Translations under genes and position numbers: made by a program
DNA from: Dermanyssus gallinae
Lineage: Eukaryota > Arthropoda > Arachnida > Mesostigmata > Dermanyssidae
Length of the DNA: 64,000 bases
Reading direction: 5' to 3'
Assembly: GCA_003439945.1 (NCBI GenBank)
Contig: QVRM01002420.1
Location: 97,192 to 161,191, forward strand
Shown here: piece after piece, positions 1 to 11,540 of the stretch
Numbering within the stretch: the first letter of the stretch is position 1
Layout of the letters: each line of letters starts with the position of its first letter
Notes under the pieces: model-generated
Seen by the model: only the letters and a program-made list of their open reading frames with translations
What the model was told of the DNA's origin: nothing
The model's database searches: none

Positions 1-13
1 GGTCGGTCATCTA

Positions 14-219
14 GCTTTGGTGGTCCGTGTTTGTTTTGGCATTCGCGTTCGGCGCCTCCTCGCCGCGGCGACCAGAGGAGGCCAGAGGAGATAGATGCAC
101 GGGTTCGATCCCCACCGTTGCACATTTCTATGAATGATGGGGCTCGTCTTACGAAGCAATGCGAAAGCAAACCCGTGGACCCGTGGTTGAATGTTGAGTC
201 TGAGGGTCAGTCCGAAAAA
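14..219 (+). mobile_element. tRNA-derived SINE, decayed copy
   Basis: This copy aligns along most of its length with the better preserved SINE at 17869-18048. The shared parts are the GCG-rich head, a perfect B-box-like GGTTCGATCCC near 102-112, a GTTGCACATTT stretch, an AAGCAATGCGAAA stretch, and a 3' end resembling GTCAGTCCGAAAAAAG. The A-box region is eroded. The orientation is inferred from the B box and from the A-rich 3' end. Confidence 0.7.
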
Positions 220-715
220 AGTTTCTTTTTCAGCTTTGATGGTCAGTGGATTTGTCGATCGATCGGGCGGCCGGTCGGCCGTTTGGCTGACGTGTTGATG
301 TTGACGAGCTGACTAAGACGCGCGTTTTCGACTCTCTTTACAGATATCGCCGCCTCTCTGCAACGCGCAGAGAGATGTGTTGAATTTGTGGAGTTTGAGG
401 AAATCGCCCCGACAAATGCCGAGACCATGTCTCGACACGAAGACTCCGATGACGGGTGAGTAACTGCGATTTCGGCCGAGTGAGTGAGTGAGCGAGCGAA
501 CGAGCGAGCACACCAATCTACCTTACCGAGCCAGCTCGAATGCAGCCACCTACGTGTTCACACTCAATGGATGTGCAACAAGCGCATAGCGAAGCTCCTC
601 CCGCGAACCCCCCGCGAGCTGTCACCGTGACTCGAAGTCGGATAACCGAGGCTGGTGCGCAGTTGGATAGTGCGCCATAGTGTTAGAGAACTGTCACAAG
701 CCCGCCTGTTGCGGC
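220..715. other. non-coding stretch
   Basis: Short open frames on both strands show no domain or codon pattern that I recognise. A GAGTGAGTGAGCGAGCG run lies near 478-508. I see no gene here. Confidence 0.5.
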
Positions 716-1075
716 TGTTGACATTGTTGTTACGGGCGTTGTTGTTGTCCATTGTTGTCGCGGGCGTAGTTGTTGTTGTCATTGTTGTTGTTGTTGTTGT
801 TGTCGTCATTGTTGTTGCGGGCATTGTTGCCGTCATTGTTGTTGCGGGCGTTGTTGCCGTCATTGTTGTTGCGTGCGATGTTGTTGTCATTGTTGTTGCT
901 GTTATTGTTGTTGCGGGCGTTGTTGTTGTTGTCATTGTTGCTGCGGGCGTCGTTGTTGTCGTCATTGTTGTTGCGGGCGTTGTTGTTGTCGTCATTATTG
1001 TTGCGGGCGTTATTGTTGTTGTTGTTGTTGTTGTTGTTGCTGCGGGTGTTATTGTTACGGGCGTTGTCGTTACTG
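716..1075. repeat. GTT-rich minisatellite, 24/27-bp unit
   Basis: The array is built of units of the form GTTGYYGTCATTGTTGTTGCGGGC, with extra GTT triplets in places. It repeats about a dozen times with substitutions. Long open frames on both strands (Val/Ile- or Leu-rich on +, Thr-rich on -) are a by-product of the triplet repeat and are not genes. Confidence 0.9.
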
Positions 1076-1176
1076 ACATTATGTCGTAACGTTTATCTAA
1101 CAGTAGCTGCACCGTCCGCCGTTCCATAACCGAACGGCACACACATCCACACATAGACGGACGCACGCACGCAAAT
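1066..1176 (+). repeat. dispersed repeat R1, copy 1
   Basis: A block beginning in the end of the GTT array continues as a unique tail: TCGTAACGTTTATCTAACAG, then CTGCACCGTCCG, GTTCCATAAC and CACACACATCCACACA. The same block recurs in the same orientation at 4326-4463. Both copies follow a GTT/TTACGGGCG tract, so tract and tail seem to spread as one unit. Confidence 0.8.
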
Positions 1177-2462
1177 GATGAATGGACTAACACTGGCGAA
1201 CCCTAGTAGCAGAAATAGGCCAGCGATCAGATATCGTCAATGTCCGTGCTAGTTTTAAAGTCGATCGCCGCACACGTATATTGATTGTCAGCACCTGTTC
1301 GCAATCGCATTTTGAAGCTCTGTTGTGAGAGTACAGTACATTGCAACATCGGTACGCCATCCGCCCACACTGTCAACTCGATGTCGGTGCAAGCAGGGGC
1401 TCTGCCCCAAATGTAAACAGGTCAAATGAACTGCAAAACAAGCTCTACGTAACCCGCCCCCCCCCCCCCCTCCCCGGACACCTCCTGGCCCGTCCCCGCG
1501 AAAGGAGCGCCCGCCAAGCCATACAGTTGCCACCCCATCATAGGGCGCATGAATCAATCAGCAAGCGGATGAACGCGATATCAGCGTATCAGCAGGCTAC
1601 AAATGCTATGTGTCGCCTAGTAAGCGAAACTAGAAACATCCATCCACACGGCGGATTGGAGTGGTAACCTGGCATGTCAGGGAGTCGTGGCAATTCGATT
1701 GACCGAACCAACCATCATCGCTTCGTCAACGAGTCATATGATCAAACGCAGAACAACACCGACAGTCGGCATTTGCTCGAAAGCAAGGCTTACAGTAGCT
1801 GCGCGGATCATACAGTCACTGTGGTGTGAAGCCCTTCCGAGCGAGTAGTGATTGGTGATTGTGGCACCGATTGGTGATTGTGGCACTCTTCATACCGTTC
1901 GACCTGCCGATCCGACAATCGGGTTGTCATATGCGGTAAGGTAGAGAAATGTAAAAGTTTCTTTCTCCCAAAAAAAGGTCCTCTCGGTTTCGGTCTCTCT
2001 CTCTCTCTCGTTTCATAAGTTTGAGTCGTTCTCTCTGGTGGTCAATTTTGTGCAGGAAGTGGTTTTGCGAACGATATATGAGCTACATAGCACCATCTCC
2101 AGCCATCCATAATCACATTAATGTGCACACAATCACCAATAAATTCACATATACATTTACGGTGTCAATATGTGGCAGCTCGTTAGAAGGTATGGGCAAT
2201 GTTGTCGTCATCGCATCATCATCATCATAATCAAGTGGTAGAGGCGGCACGCACAAAAATCAGCTCGAAATCTCTACCATATACCAGACAGAGCCATCAC
2301 TCTAACGAGTTAGAGTGTGATTCTCTATGGTGTCTGACATTACAACGAACGTAAAGGATAAAGAAAGAAAGAAATCGAAAAAGGGGACTATCGATAGTTT
2401 TGCCGTTTCTTTTGCTAACTCAACGCTAAGCAACCGCAGTCCAGCCATGCATCTCTCTCTCT

Positions 2463-2464
<2 letters not shown>
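1177..2464. other. non-coding stretch
   Basis: The stretch contains a poly-C run near 1457-1470, a (TC)n run near 1995-2009, and a 19-20 bp direct tandem duplication (TGATTGGTGATTGTGGCAC) at 1849-1887. I see no gene. Confidence 0.5.
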
Positions 2465-2503
<39 letters not shown>

Positions 2504-2504
2504 T

Positions 2505-2545
<41 letters not shown>

Positions 2546-2570
2546 CATATATATGTATATATATAAATAT

Positions 2571-2605
<35 letters not shown>

Positions 2606-2640
2606 ACGAGTGATAATGTCTGTTTATATATATATATATT
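2465..2640. repeat. (AT)n array with nested higher-order repeat
   Basis: The (AT)n tract is interrupted twice by the same segment, AAATATATACATACATATAT, near 2499 and 2564. This shows that a larger unit was duplicated within the array. The 3' end of a retrotransposon lies just beyond it. Confidence 0.9.
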
Positions 2641-3615
2641 CAATGTAATCAATTATTCAAGGTGGGAACATGACATTTGAGTCCCTGCGAACGTGTGCAC
2701 CGTTACGGGGGGTCAAGTGTAGGGACCAGCCATTTCTGGAGAGTGCCCCGAACCGAGGCCGCATTGCCCCGTTGCACATCCAGCGACAGGCGCTGTCTGA
2801 GAAAATCACCCGCTCGTTTGTCTCCGCTGGCTAGAATCAGGCGTTTCCCGACCTTTTGTAGCAAACTTCGAGTGGATGGACCGGGCCCGCCAAGGGTCTC
2901 GAAGGCAAAGGGATAAAACTTGTACGGGTACCCGATGTTCTGGTACTTTCTAACCTTGTTTGCCTCGGCGAGAGCCGAAGCATGACTAGCCCGGGCCGCG
3001 CCAGCACTGACCATTGAAGGGGCTAATGAGTCAGTAACTGTCGCGTCCCAAACCAGCATGCATCCGCTCTCGAACGGAGTTAAGGTCAGCCCGTCAGGTC
3101 TCTTGCCGCCCTCCCTGTCTAGCCCGACGGGTTCAAGGACGCACGGCAGACCACTGGATCGTAAAGCTCGACTGAAGGTTTCATTCAGGGCTTGGTGTCT
3201 TGCTCGCCTACCTGCGCTGACGATACAGGACAGCCCGTGGCGTCCGTCTGGCCCAACGACGTCTCCGCAGACGCAGGTATGAGTGTATACAATGTCTGTT
3301 CCCAAACGAAGTCCGACGGCAATCCTTACCGACTCATCATCTAACAGGGTCCCGATCCGGGCACAGGGAATGGCGTGTAGCCATGCGCCCGCCCCCTTGG
3401 AGGAGACGGCGCGCAGCCTGGCCTTGTCGGCGTCCGTCGTGCATCCCGCAATGAGGTCTACGACCCTTTGCCCATATAGAGCTGTTGACCATTCTTTCTG
3501 GTGTCCTGCTTCGGCGGGCTCGTGGCCGCACAGGGCAACTGCTCTACGGTGGCTTGTTTCCAATCGGGCTTCTAAGTCTGTGAGGGCAGCCGAATCGAGG
3601 AGGGTTCTAGCCTGT

Positions 3616-3619
<4 letters not shown>
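2641..3619 (-). mobile_element. RLE-type LINE, 5'-truncated copy 1
   Basis: An uninterrupted frame of about 305 codons runs on the minus strand from 3619 to its stop at 2703. It covers the C-terminal part of a non-LTR retrotransposon protein. Reading N to C, there is a helical linker, a Cys/His knuckle (C-x-C-G...RHGLSC, near 3228-3280), a KRPDG motif near 3085-3100, a WDATV motif near 3035-3050, and a conserved FETLGGPGP block. The RPD...WDATV pair behind a Cys/His knuckle matches the restriction-like endonuclease (PD-D/E-x-K type) of R2/R4/NeSL-type LINEs. The reverse transcriptase domain is missing, so the copy is 5'-truncated and not autonomous. An (AT)n array sits directly upstream (3619-3693) and another just past the 3' end. 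The clade is an inference. Confidence 0.85.
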
Positions 3620-3689
<70 letters not shown>

Positions 3690-3693
3690 TATG
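3619..3693. repeat. (AT)n array at LINE 5' junction
   Basis: About 36 AT dinucleotides lie immediately next to the 5' truncation point of the retrotransposon copy at 2641-3619. The open frame runs on into this tract as Tyr-Ile repeats, which are not part of the protein. Confidence 0.95.
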
Positions 3694-3884
3694 TACACCA
3701 CGGCTTAAAACATGTTAAAGTAGCATATTCTTTATATACTAGCATTTCTCCTGTAGTATAGAATATGCGTAGCGCTTTTCGTGCAGCGTTTGAGGGCCGA
3801 CAATTGGAGACGTCGAAAATCAACAACAATGTACAACTTCGAAGAGGATATCAGCTGCAACAGGCGCGAACACTGCGAGAGTGG

Positions 3885-3945
3885 CAACAACAACAACAAC
3901 AACATTAACCACAACGACAACGACGACAACAACAGCTACTACATA
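3885..3945. repeat. (CAA)n tract
   Basis: An imperfect CAA/ACG triplet run. Nothing else is recognisable between 3694 and 4220. Confidence 0.8.
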
Positions 3946-4325
3946 TAATATAATATGTCGTAAGATGCTATTTGCCCATGATGACGGACTATACTATTTG
4001 GTATGATATCGCATCACTGTTATTCTCCCCCATGGACAAATATGTCGAGACCGTAATAACGTATGTTCATTTAGGTACGTATAGCGTGTGCGTTGGATAT
4101 AAAATTGAACTGAAAAATACTTTCGGAATGGAAGGGTGCCCATATGCAAAGTCTAGTATACGCTTGCACTGTGACCAGTTCGTGCCGATTAACCCCCGCA
4201 GTTACTGCGAAGACATATCGGGTTTGTATATATATATATATATATATATATTCTTTTTTCGTGAAGAAAGCGTATTAATAATAATATATAACGATGTCAA
4301 CTTTATTTGTTTTATATATGATAGA

Positions 4326-4463
4326 TAGATGATTGTTATTGTTACGGGCGTTATCGTTGTTGACATAATGCCGTAACGTTTATCTAACAGTAACTGCACC
4401 GTCCGTCGTTCCATAACAGAGAGCCGAACGTCACACACATCCACACACAGGCGCACGCACGCT
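4326..4463 (+). repeat. dispersed repeat R1, copy 2
   Basis: This matches 1066-1176: GTTATTGTTACGGGCGTT, then CGTAACGTTTATCTAACAGT, CTGCACCGTCCGTCGTTCCA, and an ACACACATCCACACA end. It has a short insertion (GAGAGC-like) relative to copy 1. An (AT)n tract follows at 4494-4519. Confidence 0.8.
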
Positions 4464-4749
4464 GACAACTGTATTTGTTATATATTTGGTATATATGCAT
4501 ATATATATATATATATATAAAATAATGACAACTCTATTTGTTACCTCCTGACGTAGCCTTCTGGTAGTTATGGGCACTTGGTCAAGGCAATCGTCCAATA
4601 TTGTTTCGACTTCTCTAAGATAGATCCAATCAAAAAGGTTTTAGAAAATAATGTTTTTAAAATACCCGATGCTCCTCTGGGATATATATATATATATGTG
4701 TGTTAGCAAAAAAAATTTTAGAATACTTGAGAGCTTCATAAAGTTGTCT

Positions 4750-5680
4750 CACTCGTTGTTGTTTTATGAAATCTGCCTGTCGAAATGGACAGGGAGAATT
4801 TCAGTTACGGGTGGCAATCTTGTATATGTTCAAAAAAGGCCTTACTGCTCCGGAAACTGTCCGAAAAAACTTCGCTATAATTTATTTGCTAAGTTCGGTA
4901 ACGGCAACTTACGCCTTCTGGATGAAAAACCTTCTTCTTCTTCTTCTGCTCTGGAAGGCCCATTACGCTCGAGAGAGACCGCTTGTGCAAAACCGTCATC
5001 AAAAACGCTTAAATCAGCCATGGACTTCGGGGCGTGTTACATAAGAATCGTGACTCGCCTTTGCGTCCCTGATTTCGTGTCAAAGTTGAAGCTGACGAGC
5101 GCAACAAAATGGAGCGTCTACCAAAACGGTCGTATTGGCCTGCCGGACATAACAAGTGTCCGTTCTCGGATCGAATTTTTACCTGCGTCGAAAAAAATTG
5201 CTCATTTGCGACAATATGAAACGTAGAAGATTCGGGTGTGCCCCGGGCCAACCTCCTCGAAAAACGCCAAAGGGTTAGATGGTAAAGGGTAAGCGACGCC
5301 CTAGAAGTCGCCCCCCATTCGCGCAGGATTCTGCTCTGTGACTGGTGGAATAGGTATGGCATCGTCAACAACAAGTTTTTTCTCTAGTGACCAAGCGATA
5401 GACGCGGGTATCTACTGTGATCAGCACGACCGAGAGTTGTTGCCGCCCTCCATAGAAAGAGACGCAGCTTTCGTGATTAGAAAGGGCGGTATTTTCCACC
5501 AAGACAACGCACTTGTGCTGCATCTGAGTTTACACAGCCTCGGCATAATAGGCAAGCGAGCTTCGCTTAGAAAATTTCCGCATCCTCCGTACTCACCGGA
5601 CATCGCACCGTCGGGCTTACTACCTGCTCAAATGTCGGCAGAACTATCTGCAGTTACTTTCTTTCAAACCTAATGTTTAC
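4750..5680 (+). pseudogene. mariner-type transposase relic
   Basis: Pieces of a mariner-family transposase appear in order but in different frames. Near 4800-4890 there is a helix-turn-helix-like start (LYMFKKGLTAPETVRKN). Near 4895-4925 comes a FGNGNLRLLDEKP segment, which corresponds to the linker after the DNA-binding region. Near 5315-5370 there is a RRILLCDWWNRYGIV segment. Near 5490-5640 lie HQDNA and HPPYSPDIAPSG, which carry the second and third catalytic aspartates of the DDD triad. The first catalytic aspartate is not recognisable, and there are several frameshifts and stops. It is therefore a dead element. Terminal inverted repeats were not found. Confidence 0.8.
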
Positions 5681-5689
5681 ACATAATCA

Positions 5690-6068
5690 CATTATTCGAA
5701 AAGCAATCTAAAACCTCAAGTACTGTAGTGTATTTTTCGCACTTTTGCAATCTGAATCTTTGTTCTAATGTTAACAGTCATAAAATGCTCGACCATGTCG
5801 GCCAGCATTGCTGCAGCGCAATTTGAAGATGTCCCGCATGAGTGAGCTCACTGAATATATGCTCAGTCACTTTTACAGCATCTGATTGTACACAGTCGAT
5901 ATGCGTAGTACTTTTAGATTGTATATATGTATATGCACCTGCACGCGTGTATGTAAGTTTAGGTTCTTACTGTTTCAGCCGGAAGGAATTTATTAATAAT
6001 TATTGTAATGAACGTGCATAATGTTTAAATTACGGTAACTATAACGACGAGCTATAGTACAATTATTA

Positions 6069-6069
<1 letters not shown>
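5690..6069. other. non-coding stretch
   Basis: AT-rich sequence with no recognised feature. Confidence 0.5.

Positions 6070-6106
<37 letters not shown>
6070..6106. repeat. (AT)n array
   Basis: An uninterrupted TA dinucleotide run. Confidence 0.95.
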
Positions 6107-6108
<2 letters not shown>

Positions 6109-6484
6109 ACTTGTCGTGTCAAATAGCTGGCGCCGTGCCTGCTAGTTGAGTTCTGTTGGTGGTTTTCTGGCGCTCACCACTCGGCCACTAGCAGAATATA
6201 CCGTCGAATGCACCTTGCCCAGCGACACGGTGACGCCCAAAAAAGATGCTGGTGATAATGGTGCCGAGAATGGTGATGCTGATGGATGACGAATGGCCTT
6301 CAGCGGTTCGTTTCTCGCAACTTCTGGCTGACTTGAACGACCGGCTGGGTGGTGAGCTAAGTTATGTGTGTGGGGTGTCACGTGCCCATGGTGCCCTGTT
6401 TGGTCGCGCTGAACCTTCGGAGTGGCACAGCGGCTCACCACGTTCACTGGACGGAATACTCTGCCGAAAGCTAAAATCCAAACA

Positions 6485-6810
6485 TGTTGTTGTTGTTGAA
6501 GTTGAAGTTGCTGCTACTGCTGCCATTTGCGTAATTGTTGTCGCTGTTGTTGCCGTTGTTAATGTTGCTGCTGCTGTTGTTTGTTGTAGCACTTGCTCAA
6601 GTTGTTGTCATTGTTGTTATCTTAGTTGCTACTACTTCTGTTGTTGTCGTTGCTGTAGTAATAATTGTTGTTGTAGTTGCAGTAGTAGTAGTTGTTGTTG
6701 TTCTTGTTGCAGTAGTTGTTGTTGTTGTTGTTCTTGTTGCAAGAGGGTTGTAAGAAGTTATTGTTGTAAGAGTGTTGTAAGAAGTTGTTGTTTTTGTTGT
6801 TAGAGGTCCT
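6485..6810. repeat. (GTT)n-rich low-complexity tract
   Basis: An imperfect GTT/GTA/GCT triplet run. The open frames over it (Val-, Cys- or Ser-rich) follow from the repeat. A 100-codon open frame on the minus strand at 6142-6447 beside it has no recognisable domain and is not called. Confidence 0.85.
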
Positions 6811-7514
6811 CCTTATTTTAGTAATTTCTGTGGTGGCTTTGTCGCTTCTCTATCATTGGAGAATGATACAACGCCGTAACAAGCAAATGTAACGCATTGC
6901 CTCAGTCACTCTGTGAAAGTGTTGTTGCTAATTGAAATAATTACCGTCACGCATAGCGTGGCTACAATGACCAGTTTGTCGTCTAATATGTTTTGCTTTA
7001 GATCATTCATTACCTGATCCTAGACGGCCTAGGCACGGCCAAAGCTGCGCACCTTCTTCAACGACTCCTCGACAGAATCTCCGACGGCTAAATGTTAGGC
7101 CGTATGCTTGTCGAGTATTCTTAGTGTTTTCTTCTTGATTTCGATAGACATACGTGTATGGTCAGCTTTCTCGGAATTGCTTCGGGCTTTTCGCTTTCTT
7201 CTAGATGGGACCATTGTTACTGTAGACGAGCGGGCCAGAGTCTACGCAGCACACAATCACTGTTGCAGCCGCCGCCGAAGCAGCAGCAGCGTCAACAATG
7301 GCAGTGGTGGCTTCAATATTCCAACAATTGTGCTGCTGGGGGCGCTGAAACTTGCTAGAAAGTCAGTCTAGTTTTGTACGACTTGAGTCGGCAAACCAGC
7401 CCGCCCCAAGTGTCTGCCGTTCTGGCAGTTCCATTTCGAAGAGCATACTTTTTCTGCCTAGATGACTACAACTATGGTGGTTGAAGGGTAACCGGTAGAC
7501 GCCCACATTGTACC

Positions 7515-7554
<40 letters not shown>

Positions 7555-9045
7555 TGTATATATTTAGTGTATATATACTATATATACATATTTGTGCTAA
7601 GAATATATATTCAATTCAGCATTTATTTCACCACAAAATTGGTAGACAGTATATATAGTAAGTATATATTTACATATGTATATAATGGGAAGGATGCTGA
7701 CCAGGTCAGAGCCAATTTCAATTGTGTTGATCATTATATTGGCTAATATAAACAGTAGCACCACATTTAGGCACGAACATCGACAGACGCATGCCACTCT
7801 CGCGCACCACCTGGAAACACCGTTAATGTCGTTTTGAACACATTCATCTACAAATCATCGCCATATGCTTGACGCCTGGTGGAATATAGTATTTTATTTC
7901 TAGTACAAATGTGATGAACACCATAGCAGCGGCGAGGCACTGCTTCTTTACGGAAGCCCAGATGAGGCAGGTGGAGATCAACTGAGCGTGTTGCCAACTC
8001 CGAAACAATGAGAACGGTTCATAAGATAATGTTTGCCACGGTGAGCAGGGTAAATATATACGACTAACAAACCATGCAGAAGAAGATCTTGGTTAGCCAT
8101 TCTGCCAAGGACTCTTCTTCTGCTCAAAATGCATACAGTAAAATGTGGTTTTGTTGTTGAGGCATTGTTGATATACATCGCTCAATCTTGTCACATCTTG
8201 AAAACCTACGTGCCAAGATTTACGAAAATAGATAGGCTGGGCCGAGAAGCTCACTTGTCTCGGGGTACCTAGATGTTTTGCGTACCAGAATATCTTACAA
8301 ATTAAGCAGGCCAATGTAAACTGCGAAATGGGCCGAGAGTTTTGCCGACATTTGGTGCAAGATCTTTTCTTGTAATCGAGGGTGACAACAGATGAAGAGA
8401 AACGGTATCATTGTGGCATGAGCGCTGAAATAGTAGTTTCAGTGGCTCAGTGAGAAATGCGGTACAGCGTGTGAGATAAAAGAAGGTAAGCGGTTTGGCA
8501 TGTAGTTACGTGGGTTGAAGGAACAAGTAGCGAGTATATAACGGATTCACAAAAGTCAAGGCAGTGTGAAGGAACCAAGAGCATCCAAGAGGTTGCAAAT
8601 AATGGGTTTTATATGAGGACAACGAAATTACCATTATGAGATAGTATTTTATGAGAAATAGCTACTCACTTTGTCATTTTCAACACAATCGGGCACAACG
8701 AAATTGCCGAAAACAGAGGACCTAGCCATGAAAGCAACCCCACAATGAACTCGGCCATGGCACGCTGCAGTCTTATCTACACTAAGATGCCAGAACTCGA
8801 AAGTAGTTAATTGCATATCGTTTGTGCAGTATTTGGTCGCTTTAGAATATCCTCTACACCAAATAAATTGATAGATAGATAAATACTTATCGAACGGAAA
8901 CCGTTTGTCATTTGTAACAAGTGTGTGTACGTATCATGTGGTGATTAACCGACTTGACCTACTATGAATGCACTAATTGCAATTTTCTTACGTTTATAGC
9001 GTCTAGTAGGTCTAGTAATATGTGATACTCTCCCACACACCAATA

Positions 9046-9048
<3 letters not shown>
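6811..9048. other. non-coding stretch
   Basis: The stretch holds an (AT)n array at about 7518-7553 and a short CAG/CCG-rich patch at 7265-7300. Open frames are short and mutually inconsistent. I see no gene. Confidence 0.5.

Positions 9049-9092
<44 letters not shown>
9049..9092. repeat. (AT)n array
   Basis: A plain AT dinucleotide run of about 22 units. Confidence 0.95.
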
Positions 9093-9093
<1 letters not shown>

Positions 9094-9340
9094 GTAGTCG
9101 CCGAATAATGCTGGCTATTCGCGAAGCCCCCTGGTGACGCCTGAACGATTTCTGGTTCGTGTCTGACCGTGGCGTCCGCACGCTTTCTTCCCCTTTCATG
9201 TGATTTTTTCTTCTTCTTGGTTGTTCTCGCCGCGGTGACTGAATTCGTGGTGCTGGTAGTGAATATGACGTCTGCACTAGACTATTGACAGCTCTTGTTC
9301 GTATTACTGTCGCTATTATTCCTCCGATTGTTTCCTGTGC

Positions 9341-9342
<2 letters not shown>

Positions 9343-9383
<41 letters not shown>
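9343..9383. repeat. (ATT)n microsatellite
   Basis: About 13 perfect ATT units. There is no retrotransposon end beside this one, unlike the ATT arrays at 38.25 and 42.5 kb. Confidence 0.95.
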
Positions 9384-9728
9384 TTGACCATCGCTATCGT
9401 GGCCGTCGTCGTTGGAATTTACTTGCTTTTTGTTTGCTGCTATTGTTGTTGTTTTTTGCCTTCGTTTGCAAGACAGCAGATATTCTTCTTCGAAACAGCT
9501 TTCACTTCGCTCTGCCGAACAGCACCAAAGGTCACTACATGATGTAATGGCTGTACCAGTGTGAATTTGAGACTTATCTTCTGACACTAGACTGCGTGGC
9601 CTCTACCTGCTAACGTAGAGGTCGAGTTGGTCTATGCTGTGGATGACTGGCTGGCCGGCAAGGATCCTAAGGGCAGTACATATATGCGGTACAAGATCTT
9701 CTATGAAAAGACAAAAGACCCTGTACCA

Positions 9729-9731
<3 letters not shown>

Positions 9732-9790
<59 letters not shown>
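9732..9790. repeat. (AT)n array
   Basis: About 29 perfect units. Shorter AT arrays follow at about 10275-10308 and 10319-10339. Confidence 0.95.
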
Positions 9791-9793
<3 letters not shown>

Positions 9794-10273
9794 CAATATG
9801 TATGAATATATTTTCATACATATATCATTTAAATGAGACAGTGTAAATAACAATACAAATAGAAATACTGATGCACACTAGTATGCATAATTCAGGGAAT
9901 CATTTAGGTGACGATATTACGACTGCATTGCAGTGGTTACGTGAAGTGAGATGTGAATTGAAGAAACCAGCATCATTACCTTTGTAGGGATTTAGTATGA
10001 CATTGACGAATTTGAGTACATTGACGAAAATTCACCGAAATGTGATAGCTCCGGTAAATGTAGTTCTATGTTCATACCTTTTATAGGTTTTTCATTAAGC
10101 ATTAAAATCGCAATACTGAAGCACTCTAGTATAAATATGTCAGGGTACACGATGGTACGGGGCATAGAGTACTAGATTAAGGCTGGTAACAATGAGGTCG
10201 TTGCTTTATACACACATAATAGCTATTCGCTTACGTAAAACCTATAATGTTTTCGTCAGATTTAGAAGTGGAG

Positions 10274-10310
<37 letters not shown>

Positions 10311-10365
10311 AAAAAACGATATATATATATATATATATACCTGTATCATATACGTGTTTGTTGTC

Positions 10366-10560
10366 TAGCAATCAATGGCCTGGTCAAACCCATGAAGAGC
10401 AGCCCGGTGAAAATTTAGTACTTGGACGACGGCGTCCCAAACGGCAATGCAACCACAATTTCGGCTTTCAGAAGATTCTGGACTTTGAGGAGATCAGCGG
10501 CCAACCCTGACCCCGTTGAAGTGGGAAGTTTTTACAAAAAATGCTGGCTCTCCGGCCTTC
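10366..10560 (+). pseudogene. LINE reverse transcriptase fragment (YLDDG)
   Basis: A short stretch near 10370-10440 reads LVKPMKSSPVKI, a stop codon, then YLDDGVPNG. This fits the run-up to, and the catalytic box of, a LINE reverse transcriptase. The stop (TAG) stands where a tryptophan is usual before YLDD. The YLDD box is of the kind seen in the LINE copy at 39857-39868. The following sequence continues for about 30 codons and then loses similarity. This is a decayed scrap, assigned to the same LINE group with moderate confidence. Confidence 0.55.
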
Positions 10561-10784
10561 GTCCACACCCACCTGTGCCAGTAGCCCCAGTAGAAGGGAA
10601 ATCCCCCACCATGCACTCCCATGCATTCTGAATGAAATTCCCTGCCTCCAGAGACATGCAGCAATTAGCGCAATTCATTAACGAGGGCATTGAGAACGGC
10701 GGGGTCTGCTCAAACAAATCCTGAGGTCAACAGGCACATAGAAAAGCGCGAGAGTAAGAGACCGGCCGAGATGACACTCACACG

Positions 10785-10846
10785 TTTCGAACGCGCAAGG
10801 TTGGAACGTTGTCTGGAACGCAACGGCGACTGACTCGCTTTCACCC
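10785..10846 (+). repeat. repeat unit related to 11339-11400
   Basis: The segments TTCGAACGCGC...TGGAACGCAACGG...CGACTGACTCGCTTTC match 11339-11400 closely and in the same orientation. This is probably the head of a second SINE-like family, whose B box is preserved only in the 11.4 kb copy. Confidence 0.6.
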
Positions 10847-10861
10847 TCAATGGTCAAACAA

Positions 10862-11008
10862 TTTTTTCGGCCTGACTCTCAGCCATTATTTAAAGTGCAC
10901 GGAATTGCTATCGTATTGCTTCGTAAGACGTACCCCATAAGTACAAATGTGCAACGGCGGTGCAATCGACCTAGTGCACATATGTGTCTCCTCCGGCCGC
11001 GAGACGCC
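10862..11008 (-). mobile_element. tRNA-derived SINE, copy 2 (partial)
   Basis: The reverse complement matches the SINE at 17869-18048 from its 3' end through the promoter region. It has the TTTTTTCGGCCTGACTCTCAG end, the ATTGCTTCGTAAGACG stretch, ACAAATGTGCAACGG, and the CCTCCGGCCGCGAGACG block. The A-box side is missing. Confidence 0.75.
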
Positions 11009-11338
11009 CTCAATGATCAGGTCCGAACCAGCCAGAGCAACGCAGAGGCGGCTATGTTGCCTCAGGGCCTGAAATAAGTAAGAAGAGCAACTATGCAGAC
11101 CTAGTCGGATCACTCAACGTTAGCTAAGCGGCCTTCGAAACATAACGAGCTCGATGTCCTTTAGCTAAGCGGTTACTAACAGTGCTAGAAGAAAGGTTGG
11201 AAACCACGACAGGGGCAAACGGACCGCCCTGTTAATACATATGTGAAACCATTTTCTATATATATATACATTTATATGTATATAGAAGTATATATGTATA
11301 GATATGTGTTTTCATATATACATATTTATATATGACTC

Positions 11339-11540
11339 CCACACTTTTCGAACGCGCCCGGCCCTTTGACTGGAACGCAACGGTAACCGACTCACTTTCT
11401 TCGGTTCGATCCCTGTTGTTAATCGATTTTTCGTCATCGATCGAATCAGCAGCCATGCTGCCACAAGGGGTACTGTTGATGAAACTCTAGATATCTCGAC
11501 ATATCCGCGTATGCTGCCGCTCTAAGCGCATCTGATATTA
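11339..11540 (+). mobile_element. second SINE-like repeat with B box (R2 copy 1)
   Basis: The unit has a GC-rich head, a perfect B-box-like GGTTCGATCCC at 11403-11413, and a body (ATGCTGCCACAAGGGG, CTAGATAT, TCCGC) that recurs at 24744-24832. It ends in GCATCTGATATTAAAAAAAA, so an A-rich 3' end is present. An A box is not clear, so the SINE class is an inference from the B box, the dispersal and the A-rich tail. Confidence 0.55.

Noticed and set aside
655..1129. Long open frames over the GTT array on both strands (up to 209 codons)
   Set aside because: They arise because a triplet repeat without stop codons stays open; the composition is only Val/Ile, Leu, Cys or Thr and there is no domain.
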